NCBI RefSeq assembly: GCF_002086115.1
Contig: NZ_MVHJ01000028.1
Location: 1 to 64,000, forward strand
DNA length: 64,000 bases
Direction: 5' to 3'
Source: Mycolicibacterium bacteremicum
GTDB taxonomy: Bacteria; Actinomycetota; Actinomycetes; Mycobacteriales; Mycobacteriaceae
Shown: one piece after another, positions 1 to 8,309 of the stretch
Layout of the letters: each line of letters opens with the position of its first letter
How positions within the stretch are numbered: the stretch's first letter is position 1
Translations under genes and position numbers: made by a program
Notes under the pieces: model-generated
What the model was told of the DNA's origin: nothing
Seen by the model: the letters and a program-made list of their open reading frames with translations, nothing else
Database searches by the model: none

Positions 1-750
1 CAGTTGGGCGGCCGGGGGCTGGGCAGCGACGACCGGCGAGGTCTGCGGTGTCGACAGCGTGGCCCGGTTGGCCAGAGAGGCCGACGCCGGTAGTTCCGAG
101 CCGCCGAATTGCGAGCCGACCGCGAAGAGGGCGATCACCGCCGTCACCGCGGCGGCCCCGGCCAAGGTCATCAGGCGTCCACCGAGCGGCGGCAGCGACC
201 ACTCCCGGCGCGTGCGGACGGCGGCGGCGGGTTGTCTGGGCACCGCGTTGGTGAGGACCAGGTGCGCTGCCGCGTAGGCCGGCAGTTGCCGGGCGGCGGG
301 CCCGCAGTCCAGGACGCGGCCATCGTCGATGCAGTCGGCGGCGTCGAAGTCGATATCGCCCTCGAACAGCTCTGCCAGCAGCGCGTGCGCGTCCATCGCG
401 CTGGTCTCGGCCGTCGCGCTCTCGGCGGGCGGCGCCGTACCGGCGGGGGTGACCTGACGGACCGGACGCACGTCGGCACATCCCGTCGCGCGCAACGCGC
501 TCAACAGATCGGCGGATCGGTTCTCGACCTCGGGGCTCCAGCAGACACCGATCGCCCCGATCCGGTGGCCGCCGGCCGCGGCGATACCGGCGGCGCCGCG
601 CACCGCGGCAAGACAGCGCGGCACGAGGTCGTCGAGGTCGGTGACGGTGAACTGGTCGTCATCGAGCGGACGACCGGCGGGCACGGTGGCGTCGACGAGA
701 ACCCAGCCGATTCCGGCCGCGGTCACCGACAATCCGAGTACGGTTCTCAA
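1..750 (-). CDS. Mycobacterial DUF7159-like membrane protein, 3' end beyond the window
   Basis: The protein enters from the left edge and reads leftward; 250 codons are visible. It starts at a TTG (750-748) with AGAGG seven bases upstream, and an in-frame TGA lies eight codons before it. The N-terminus RTVLGLSVTAAGIGWVLV resembles the start of a mycobacterial family of secreted or membrane proline-rich proteins (DUF7159-like). A transmembrane segment near residues 200-220 (TLAGAAAVTAVIALFAVG) is followed by an Ala/Pro/Thr-rich stretch that runs off the window. The layout suggests a cytoplasmic domain, one membrane pass and an exported proline-rich tail. Function is unknown. The family assignment rests on recognising the N-terminal motif only. 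Confidence 0.6.
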   Translation of the reverse strand, partial: MRTVLGLSVTAAGIGWVLVDATVPAGRPLDDDQFTVTDLDDLVPRCLAAVRGAAGIAAAGGHRIGAIGVCWSPEVENRSADLLSALRATGCADVRPVRQVTPAGTAPPAESATAETSAMDAHALLAELFEGDIDFDAADCIDDGRVLDCGPAARQLPAYAAAHLVLTNAVPRQPAAAVRTRREWSLPPLGGRLMTLAGAAAVTAVIALFAVGSQFGGSELPASASLANRATLSTPQTSPVVAAQPPAAQL

Positions 751-965
751 CCCCTGACCTCTACTCCTGTCTCATCCCCCGCCGCGGATCGCGACGAGCC
801 TAGTTTGCTCGCATCGACTCGGCATCTCGTGAAAACGCCGTTTCCGGCGCCCTGCACTCGTTATCGCCGCCGCTACCACGGGCGTTACCAGGCACGATGG
901 TCTCGTCGGACGGGCGAGTGAAATTCACCGAGAGTTCATTCACCACCGTGCCCCGTGAACCTGTT

Positions 966-2156
<1,191 letters not shown>

Positions 2157-2170
2157 GTTTCCTCCCGTTC

Positions 2171-3550
2171 TCAGGCCTGTTGTCGGGCGTCTTCCCAGGC
2201 GCCATACCCGCCCAGGATGTCGCTCACGTCGGTGAACCCGTTGCGCCGCAGCAGGCTTGCGGCCACCGAGGACCGGTAGCCACCGGCGCAGTACACAACC
2301 GTCGGCCGGTCCGGGTTCAACTCGCCGAGTCGGCCCGGTAGCTGACCCACCGGGATCGGGATGGCGTTCGGGATCGCGCCCGCCGCGACCTCACCGGGAT
2401 TGCGCACGTCCACGATCTGTAGGTCGGCCAGCTCGGCCGCGCGCTGGTCGAACGCCCTGGCGGTCAGCCTGGACGCGACCTGAACCTCGTCCGGGTGGTC
2501 GACCATCGCCTCGAACGGGCGGTCCAGATATCCGATGACGCGGTCGAATCCGATGCGCGCCAACCGGGTCTTGCCCTCCAGTTCCTGACCGGGCTCGGTG
2601 AACAGCACGATGTCGACATCGCTGGCCAGCACCGACCCGGCGAACTCGGCATACCGGCCCGCCAAACCGATATTGACCGCGCCGCGCAGGTGCCCCAGCG
2701 CAAATTCTTCCGGCCCACGTCCGTCGACCAGCACCGCGCCCGCGTTCATGGCTTGGCGGACCTGGTCGAAGCTCATCGCCGCAGGCATCTCGGTCTCGTC
2801 CAGCAGCGCGCGGTCCTTGCGATTGAGGATCGCGTCGTAGACGAAGTAGCCCGGCGCGGGTGGCTGCCCCTCGGTGACCAGTTCCATGAAGGTGGCCTTG
2901 TCCGGGGCGCGCAGCGCGTAATTGGTCGCCTTCTGCTCCCCCATCGTCGACCACAGTTCGGTGGACAGGTTCTTTCCGCACGCCGAGCCGGCGCCATGGG
3001 CCGGATAGACCCGGGTGGCATCGGGCAGGGTCATCAGCTTGTTGTGCAGCGAGTCATAGAGTCTGTCGGCCAACTCCTCTCGGGTGTAGCCGATGGAGGC
3101 CAACAGGTCTGGCCTACCGACGTCCCCGATGAACAATGCATCGCCGGTGAGCACGCCGTAGGGAATCGTGTCGTCGGAATGCTCGTAGACCACGATGCTC
3201 AGCGACTCGGGGGTGTGGCCCGGGGTGTGCAGGAACTGCAGGGTCACCTCGCCGAGCGAATAGCGTTCACCATCGGCCACGCCCATCGACTCGAATTCCG
3301 TCTCGGCGACCGAAGAATAGACAATCCGAGCGCCGGTGGCCTTGGCCAGCTCCAGGTGACCGGACAGAAAGTCGGCGTGGAAGTGCGTCTCGATCACCAG
3401 TTCGATGGTGTAACCGTGCTCGCGCGCATCGCCAAGGTACTCGGCCACGTCCCGTTGCGGATCGACAACCACTGCGCGGCCGGTGGTTTCGTCGGCAATC
3501 AGGTACGACGCGTGGGACAGGCAATCCAAATAGTACTGAACGAACTTCAT
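2171..3550 (-). CDS. Persulfide dioxygenase (ETHE1/CstB-like) with two rhodanese domains
   Basis: Metallo-beta-lactamase-fold non-haem iron enzyme, 459 aa from the ATG at 3550, where GAAAGG precedes it; an ATG 15 codons upstream lacks this. The metal motif is THFHADFLSGH (55-65), and YPAHGAG follows near residue 195. ETHE1/CstB relatives oxidise glutathione-type or coenzyme A persulfides to sulfite. Two rhodanese domains follow. The first (about 260-350) has lost the catalytic cysteine, reading FTEPG in the loop. The second (about 360-459) keeps the active loop CAGGYRS with Cys421. The CstB-like layout of MBL plus inactive plus active rhodanese is preserved. It pairs with the SQR gene, which makes its substrate. 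Expression should follow persulfide relief of CstR-type repression. Confidence 0.9.
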   Translation of the reverse strand: MKFVQYYLDCLSHASYLIADETTGRAVVVDPQRDVAEYLGDAREHGYTIELVIETHFHADFLSGHLELAKATGARIVYSSVAETEFESMGVADGERYSLGEVTLQFLHTPGHTPESLSIVVYEHSDDTIPYGVLTGDALFIGDVGRPDLLASIGYTREELADRLYDSLHNKLMTLPDATRVYPAHGAGSACGKNLSTELWSTMGEQKATNYALRAPDKATFMELVTEGQPPAPGYFVYDAILNRKDRALLDETEMPAAMSFDQVRQAMNAGAVLVDGRGPEEFALGHLRGAVNIGLAGRYAEFAGSVLASDVDIVLFTEPGQELEGKTRLARIGFDRVIGYLDRPFEAMVDHPDEVQVASRLTARAFDQRAAELADLQIVDVRNPGEVAAGAIPNAIPIPVGQLPGRLGELNPDRPTVVYCAGGYRSSVAASLLRRNGFTDVSDILGGYGAWEDARQQA

Positions 3551-3593
3551 CTTGCAGCCTTTCATTCGCCTGACGGGCACCGCCATGATGGCC

Positions 3594-3699
3594 ATACCCC
3601 GGTAGGTATGTCAACTACCCCGGGGGGTATAAAAATTTCGTAGTCGACAATACCCGCATGGGTATATCTAAACTGCCTTCAGCATACCCCCGGCGGTAT
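3594..3699. promoter_or_regulatory. Four tandem CsoR/CstR-type operators in the divergent sulfur-locus promoter
   Basis: Four 16-bp sites of the form A-T/C-ACCC-N4-GGGTAT (allowing one or two mismatches) lie at 3594-3609 (ATACCCCGGTAGGTAT), 3615-3630 (CTACCCCGGGGGGTAT), 3650-3665 (ATACCCGCATGGGTAT) and 3684-3699 (ATACCCCCGGCGGTAT). They fill the gap between the persulfide-dioxygenase start (3550) and the rhodanese start (3753). The AT-richer stretch 3628-3650 between sites 2 and 3 probably holds promoter elements. Sites of this form are bound by CsoR-family repressors. A matching fifth site stands before the CstR-like gene at 5216. Confidence 0.85.
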
Positions 3700-3752
3700 C
3701 ACTCACCCAAGAGCACTTGGTCACCGCCATCCCGTCGAAAGGACGTTTCGCC

Positions 3753-4334
3753 ATGACCCCACCCGTGAACATCGATCCACAGACGCTGCAGGAAATGCTC
3801 GCTTCGGGCGCTCCACCGCGTGTCCTGGACGTGCGCACCCCGGGCGAGTTCGAGACCGCCCACATCGCCGGTGCCTACAACGTGCCGCTCGATCTGTTGC
3901 GCGAGCACCGGGACGAAATCATCGGACACCTCGACGAGGTGGTGTTGGTCTGTCGCTCCGGCCAGCGCGCCGCCCAGGCCGAACAGACACTGCGCGGCGC
4001 GGGCTTGTCGAATGTGCATATCCTCGACGGCGGCATCACGGCCTGGGAGGCAGATGGTTTCGCGGTCAAAAAAGGCGCGCAGCGCTGGGATCTGGAACGC
4101 CAGGTGCGCCTCGTGGCCGGATCGATCGTGCTCACCGGCATTCTGGGCAGCGTTGCCGTCCCCAGCTTGAAGTGGCTGGCCGCAGTGGTCGGCGGCGGCC
4201 TTGTGTTCGCCGCGCTCTCCAACTCCTGCGCCATGGGCATGCTGCTGTCCAAACTGCCCTACAACCGCGGCGCACGTTGTGATGCACAATCCGTCGTGTC
4301 GCAGCTAATCGACCCGGCCGGCACGGCGAGCTGA
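3753..4334 (+). CDS. Rhodanese plus DUF2892 membrane protein (YgaP-like)
   Basis: A sulfur carrier or sulfurtransferase tethered to the membrane, 193 aa. The rhodanese domain (about 5-105) carries the active-site loop CRSGQR with Cys67. Two hydrophobic helices follow (about 125-170, GSIVLTGILGSVAV and GGGLVFAALSNSCAMG), the DUF2892 unit seen in E. coli YgaP. The ATG at 3753 is chosen over one 12 codons upstream because GAAAGGAC lies nine bases before it. The gene begins the rightward arm of the sulfur locus and is followed after 6 bp by a TSUP exporter. A role in handling low-molecular persulfides or thiosulfate at the membrane fits the context, but the exact substrate is not readable from sequence. 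Confidence 0.88.
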   Translation: MTPPVNIDPQTLQEMLASGAPPRVLDVRTPGEFETAHIAGAYNVPLDLLREHRDEIIGHLDEVVLVCRSGQRAAQAEQTLRGAGLSNVHILDGGITAWEADGFAVKKGAQRWDLERQVRLVAGSIVLTGILGSVAVPSLKWLAAVVGGGLVFAALSNSCAMGMLLSKLPYNRGARCDAQSVVSQLIDPAGTAS

Positions 4335-4340
4335 CCGACC

Positions 4341-5204
4341 ATGATCGCGCTCACCATCGGCTTGGCCGTATTCGTCGGCGTCGCACTGGGTTTACTCGGG
4401 GGCGGTGGCTCGATCCTGACCGTCCCGCTACTCGCCTATGTTGCCGGGATGGAGGCCAAGCAGGCCATCGCCACCTCGCTGCTGGTCGTCGGCGTCACCA
4501 GTGCCATCGGAGCCATCTCGCACGCGCGCGCCGGACGCGTGCAATGGCGCACCGGCTTGATCTTCGGCACCGCCGGCATGGCCGGCGCCTATGCCGGCGG
4601 ACTGCTGGCCCGATTCATTCCCGGCGCCATCCTGCTCGTCGGCTTCGCCGTCATGATGATCGCGACCGCCGTTGCGATGCTGCGTGGCCGCCGGCGCGTC
4701 GAGACGGCCAGCGGTGATCACGGGCTGCCGATAGCCAAGATCATCGCGGAGGGCCTCGTCGTCGGGCTGGTCACCGGACTGGTCGGTGCCGGTGGCGGAT
4801 TCCTGGTGGTGCCCGCGCTGGCGCTGCTGGGCGGATTACCCATGCCCGTCGCGGTGGGCACCTCACTGGTCGTCATCGCCATGAAGTCTTTCGCCGGCCT
4901 CGCCGGGTATCTGTCCACCGTGACGATCGACTGGCGCACGGCAACCGCGGTCACGGGCGCAGCGGTGCTCGGCGCGTTCGCGGGAACCAAGCTGACCGCA
5001 CGCGTCGATCCCGAGACCCTGCGGAAGGCGTTCGGCTGGTTCGTGCTCGCGATGTCAGCGATCATCCTCGGCCAGGAAGTGAACCCGATCGTCGGGATCA
5101 CCGCGGCTGGGAGCACGGTGCTCGTCGCCGTCATAACGTTCGCGTGCGCGCGGTACGCCCACTGTCCGCTGCGCCGCCGCACGGCGCGCCGAACGCCTGC
5201 GTAG
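4341..5204 (+). CDS. TauE/SafE (TSUP) family sulfite/sulfur-oxyanion exporter
   Basis: Multi-pass membrane protein of 287 aa with the internal repeat of the TSUP family. Each half opens with a glycine-rich helix hairpin: GLLGGGGSILTVPLLAYVAG near residue 13 and GLVGAGGGFLVVPALALLGG near residue 150. The family exports sulfite, sulfoacetate and related anions. It sits 6 bp after the rhodanese gene and 59 bp before the CstR-like regulator. In this position it most likely removes the sulfite produced by the persulfide dioxygenase, as TauE does in staphylococcal cst loci. Substrate is inferred from context. Confidence 0.88.
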   Translation: MIALTIGLAVFVGVALGLLGGGGSILTVPLLAYVAGMEAKQAIATSLLVVGVTSAIGAISHARAGRVQWRTGLIFGTAGMAGAYAGGLLARFIPGAILLVGFAVMMIATAVAMLRGRRRVETASGDHGLPIAKIIAEGLVVGLVTGLVGAGGGFLVVPALALLGGLPMPVAVGTSLVVIAMKSFAGLAGYLSTVTIDWRTATAVTGAAVLGAFAGTKLTARVDPETLRKAFGWFVLAMSAIILGQEVNPIVGITAAGSTVLVAVITFACARYAHCPLRRRTARRTPA

Positions 5205-5215
5205 CGAGCCCGGGA

Positions 5216-5231
5216 ATACCCCCGCCGGTAC
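5216..5231. promoter_or_regulatory. CstR-type operator before the regulator gene
   Basis: ATACCCCCGCCGGTAC matches the four operators at 3594-3699 with one changed end base. It lies 32 bp before the ATG of the CsoR/CstR-family gene, a position suited to autoregulation or a separate promoter for the regulator. Confidence 0.75.
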
Positions 5232-5263
5232 CATTGCTGTTCGGTTCAGCGAAAGGAGAAGCC

Positions 5264-5533
5264 ATGATCGGCGACGAGGATGCGATCGTTGCAGTGCTCA
5301 ACCGGCTGCGCCGTGCTCAGGGCCAGCTCGCCGGTGTCATCTCGATGATCGAGCAGGGTCGCGACTGCAAGGATGTGGTGACTCAACTCGCCGCGGTATC
5401 GCGCGCCCTGGATCGCGCCGGCTTCAAGATCGTCGCGACGGGTATGCGGGAGTGCCTGACCGGCGAGACGGCCGACGGGCAGCAACCGCTGACCGAGGCC
5501 GAGCTGGAGAAGCTGTTCATGGCGCTGGCCTGA
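5264..5533 (+). CDS. cstR: CsoR/RcnR-family repressor of the persulfide-sensing CstR type
   Basis: Small all-helical DNA-binding protein, 89 aa, with the family core LNRLRRAQGQLAGVISMIE (12-30). Copper-sensing CsoR proteins bind Cu(I) through Cys-His-Cys. Here Cys35 (GRDCKDV) and Cys64 (MRECL) are present but the position equivalent to the metal His is Gly60. That is the CstR signature, in which the two cysteines form di-, tri- or tetrasulfide bridges when persulfides accumulate. AAAGGAG lies seven bases before the chosen ATG; the reading frame is open upstream but without such a site. Genes for sulfide and persulfide oxidation next door and five ATACCC operators support this assignment. Confidence 0.9.
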   Translation: MIGDEDAIVAVLNRLRRAQGQLAGVISMIEQGRDCKDVVTQLAAVSRALDRAGFKIVATGMRECLTGETADGQQPLTEAELEKLFMALA

Positions 5534-5543
5534 CGGCCCTCGC

Positions 5544-5888
5544 TCAACCGAACAGTGTCGACGCGATGAGTACGCCGACGATGACGACGGCGAAAACCGC
5601 TGTCGCCGTGCCGATCCACACCACTTCAGCATGTGCTGCGGGCAGATGCGCGGGCTCGGGTACTGCGTGACCGCGCCGGATGACCTGGGCGCGTCGATGA
5701 CCGACCGCCAGCACGCTCAACGCCAGGCCGGCGGCGATCAACGCGAGCACCGCGCGACCGGGCCCGAACGGCCCGTGTTGGCGGATCATGAGCAATACCC
5801 CGCCCACGAGAAAGCCCAAGGCGCTTCTCTCCCACGACAGCAGGGTGCGCTCGGCTTGCAGGCCGGGTTGTTGTGGCCGCAGCGCCAT
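5544..5888 (-). CDS. DUF202 membrane protein (short YidH-like)
   Basis: 114-aa membrane protein with three predicted helices (about 24-37, 45-63 and 91-111). The conserved N-terminal DUF202 pattern is AERTLLSWERSALGF, with the helix start just after the Arg/Glu/Ser/Trp cluster. It starts with ATG one base after the stop of the DUF202 gene at 5890-6258, so the two are translationally coupled. The pair probably forms a small hetero-oligomeric membrane protein. Function is not known for the family. It converges on the CstR-like gene with a 10-bp gap, and no operator of the sulfur type is seen before it. Confidence 0.8.
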   Translation of the reverse strand: MALRPQQPGLQAERTLLSWERSALGFLVGGVLLMIRQHGPFGPGRAVLALIAAGLALSVLAVGHRRAQVIRRGHAVPEPAHLPAAHAEVVWIGTATAVFAVVIVGVLIASTLFG

Positions 5889-5889
5889 C

Positions 5890-6258
5890 TCACCGACCGC
5901 CGGCGGGCCAGAGCACCAAGATGACGAGCACGCCGACGGTGATCACGAAGATGGCACCGGCGAGCAGTGCCGGAATCGCGGTCTGCGGGAGGTCCGCGTT
6001 GCGCCGCATCGCCTCTTGCACCCGCCGCCAACGCCACACCGCCAACACTGCCAGCACTCCCCCGCCGGCCGTCAGCACGATACTCAAACCGTGCCGCACT
6101 CCGGCGATGCCGAAGGAGGGTACGAACTGGACGACGGCGATTCCGCCGGCGATCAGCGCCAGCGCAGTGCGGATCCAGGCCAGAAACGTCCGCTCGTTGG
6201 CGAGGGTGAACCGGTAATCCGGTTCCATCCCGACGCGATCGTCATCCGACTCGGTCAC
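5890..6258 (-). CDS. DUF202 membrane protein (YidH-like)
   Basis: 122-aa paralogue of the next gene. The motif LANERTFLAWIRTALALIAGG (about 19-39) is the classic DUF202/YidH opening, followed by two further helices (about 60-80 and 95-117). It starts with GTG at 6258 behind GGGGGAG. It is the first gene of a two-gene DUF202 operon. The physiological role is not known, so no function is proposed. Confidence 0.85.
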   Translation of the reverse strand: MTESDDDRVGMEPDYRFTLANERTFLAWIRTALALIAGGIAVVQFVPSFGIAGVRHGLSIVLTAGGGVLAVLAVWRWRRVQEAMRRNADLPQTAIPALLAGAIFVITVGVLVILVLWPAGGR

Positions 6259-6323
6259 GAGAGCTCCCCCTAAGGCACATCAGCGGTCAGCGTACGTCGC
6301 CGGCACCCGCCGCGGCGCGTGCT

Positions 6324-6962
6324 TCACACCTTCGCGATCCGCGTCACGGTCGCGAACCGGGCCTGCAACCCGTCGATGAACGACGTGAGCGCCAGGTCGA
6401 AACTGGCCAGGTCGATCTCGTCGGCCCTGGCGGGCAACCGGTGGGCCTGTTCCATGTGCGGATAGCGGTCCCGGTAGACCTGGACGTCGTCGACGAAGCC
6501 GCGGGAGAACGACCCGATGGTGGATCCGAGCACCAGCGACCGGGTCGCGGCACCGATCATCGTGGCCTCGCGCGGCGGCCACCCGGCCCGCACCAGCCCG
6601 CCGTGCACGGCGTTGGCGATGCGCAGGCTCTCGTCGCGGTGTCCCGGACCCAGCGCCAGGAACGGCACCAGGTTGGGGTGGGCGGCCAACGCCGAACGGT
6701 AGGAGCGGGCCCAGTCCGCCAGCGCCACATCCCACTTCTCGTCGGCGTCGAAGGCCGAGGTGTCGACGACGCTCACGACCAGGCCGGCGACCTCGTCGAG
6801 CACCTCGGTCTTGGTCGGATAGTGCTTGTAGAGCGAGGCGGCCTGCACCCCGAGGTCGGCGGCCAGGTTACGCATGGACAGGCCCTCCAGCCCGGCCCGG
6901 TCGATGATGTCGAGCGCACTGTCACGGATGCGTTCGCGGCTGAGAATGCGCGGCCTACCCAC
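6324..6962 (-). CDS. TetR-family transcriptional regulator
   Basis: 212-aa regulator with an N-terminal helix-turn-helix (about 10-56, including LSMRNLAADLGVQAASLYKH) and a larger C-terminal ligand domain. The start is the GTG at 6962, with GGAG six bases upstream; a longer ATG version would run through the palindrome at 6994-7023. The gene is divergent from an acyl-CoA dehydrogenase gene. The shared 87-bp promoter contains a perfect 7-bp inverted repeat, which suggests repression of both. The neighbour's product hints at an acyl-CoA or fatty-acid-like ligand. That is inference. Confidence 0.85.
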   Translation of the reverse strand: MGRPRILSRERIRDSALDIIDRAGLEGLSMRNLAADLGVQAASLYKHYPTKTEVLDEVAGLVVSVVDTSAFDADEKWDVALADWARSYRSALAAHPNLVPFLALGPGHRDESLRIANAVHGGLVRAGWPPREATMIGAATRSLVLGSTIGSFSRGFVDDVQVYRDRYPHMEQAHRLPARADEIDLASFDLALTSFIDGLQARFATVTRIAKV

Positions 6963-6993
6963 GATGAGCTCCTTCGTTGCGTCAGCGAACGAT

Positions 6994-7023
6994 GTTAGCT
7001 TATAGTGGCAGCAGATAGCTAAC
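6994..7023. promoter_or_regulatory. Probable TetR operator
   Basis: GTTAGCT and AGCTAAC form a perfect inverted repeat separated by 16 bp (TATAGTGGCAGCAGAT). It lies between the divergent regulator start (6962) and dehydrogenase start (7050). The left arm also overlaps AT-rich bases that could serve as a -10 region. Confidence 0.6.
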
Positions 7024-7049
7024 ACCGTTCACCCCGAAGGAAGGTAGCG

Positions 7050-8207
7050 ATGCGCAGGGACGTCTACACCCAGGAACACGAGGACTTTCGCGCCATGATC
7101 CGGGCGTTCATCGAGTCCGAGGTCGTGCCGGTGTACGACAAGTGGTTCGAGGACGGCATCGCCCCCCGCGACTTCTACTACAAGCTCGGCGAACTCGGCC
7201 TCTTCGGCATCGAGATCCCCACCGAATACGGCGGGTCGGGCATCGACTCCTACAAGTTCCAGGCGATCATCACCGAGGAATGCTCGCGGGCCGCGGTGTC
7301 CTTCGGCGGCTCCAGCGTGCACATCGGACTGTGCCTGCCGTACCTGAAGGAACTGGCCACCGAGGAGCAGAAGCAGCGCTGGTTCCCGGGCATGATGTCC
7401 GGTGAGACCATGTTCGCGATCGCCATGACCGAGCCCGGCACGGGTTCAGATCTGGCCGGAATGCGCACCACCGCAAAGCCTTCCGACGACGGCACACATT
7501 ATGTGCTGAACGGGTCCAAGACTTTCATCACCGGCGGCGTGCACGCCGACCGGGTGATCGTGTGCGCCCGTACCGCCGCCCCGCGCGAGGACGACCGCCG
7601 GTTCGGCATCTCGCTGCTGGTGGTCGACACCACCTCCGCGGGCTACACCGTCGGGCGCAAGCTCGACAAGCTCGGGCTGCGGACCTCCGACACCGCCGAA
7701 CTCAACTTCACCGACGTGATCGTGCCGGCCGAAGACGTGCTGGGCGAGGTGAACATGGGCTTCTCCTACCTGGGACAGAACCTGCCCCGGGAGCGCCTTG
7801 CCATCGCGGTCGGTTCCTACGCCCAGGCGGCGGCCGCCGTACGCTTCGCCGCCCAGTACACCAAGGACCGCACGGTCTTCGGCAAGCCGGTTGCGGCCTT
7901 CCAGAACACCAAGTTCGAATTGGCGGCCTGCAAGGCCGATGTCGATGCCATGGAAGCCGTGGTGGACCGCGCCATGAACGCCCACGACGCCGACGAGCTG
8001 ACGCCGGCCGATGCGGCCGCAGCCAAGCTGTTCTGCACCGACCTGGCATCCAAGGTGATCGACCGCTGCCTGCAGCTGCACGGCGGCTATGGCTACATCA
8101 ACGAGTACCCGATCGCCCGGCTCTACGCCGACAACCGGGTCAGCCGGATCTACGGCGGCACCAGCGAGGTGATGAAGATGATCATCGCCAAGGACATGGG
8201 CCTGTAA
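7050..8207 (+). CDS. Acyl-CoA dehydrogenase (IVD/LCAD-like catalytic Glu)
   Basis: FAD-dependent enzyme that oxidises an acyl-CoA at the alpha-beta bond; 385 aa, the usual length. N-terminal helical domain about 1-115, beta domain about 120-230 (with AMTEPGTGSDLAGM), C-terminal helical domain to the end. The C-terminal motif is RIYGGTSEVMK, with Gly where medium-chain enzymes carry the catalytic Glu. The base is then probably Glu248 in NLPRERLAIA, as in isovaleryl-CoA and long-chain dehydrogenases. GAAGGAAGG precedes the ATG. The divergent TetR gene and the intervening palindrome suggest substrate-induced expression. Substrate cannot be named. Confidence 0.88.
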   Translation: MRRDVYTQEHEDFRAMIRAFIESEVVPVYDKWFEDGIAPRDFYYKLGELGLFGIEIPTEYGGSGIDSYKFQAIITEECSRAAVSFGGSSVHIGLCLPYLKELATEEQKQRWFPGMMSGETMFAIAMTEPGTGSDLAGMRTTAKPSDDGTHYVLNGSKTFITGGVHADRVIVCARTAAPREDDRRFGISLLVVDTTSAGYTVGRKLDKLGLRTSDTAELNFTDVIVPAEDVLGEVNMGFSYLGQNLPRERLAIAVGSYAQAAAAVRFAAQYTKDRTVFGKPVAAFQNTKFELAACKADVDAMEAVVDRAMNAHDADELTPADAAAAKLFCTDLASKVIDRCLQLHGGYGYINEYPIARLYADNRVSRIYGGTSEVMKMIIAKDMGL

Positions 8208-8309
8208 TGCCGCACCCGATGTAACCGCCGTCACTTCCACCACGGGGTGACATCGGCGTCACAGTCTGCCGATGATCGCAAATCCGTTGCGCTGTGGTGC
8301 AATTGGCCG

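Noticed and set aside
109..921. Long rightward open frame of 270 codons at the left end
   Set aside because: Its product is Arg/Gly-rich with no family likeness. The leftward frame from TTG 750 gives a mycobacterial family start and a membrane helix, so the rightward frame is antisense shadow.
5264..5533. Copper-sensing CsoR assignment for the regulator
   Set aside because: The metal-binding His position is Gly60, and the neighbours handle sulfide rather than copper.
8247..8262. GTGAC-N6-GTCAC palindrome resembling a CRP site before the MCE gene
   Set aside because: CRP sites need GTGA-N6-TCAC spacing; here the spacing between GTGA and TCAC is eight. It could also lie inside the coding region if GTG 8247 is the start. 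Not called as an operator.
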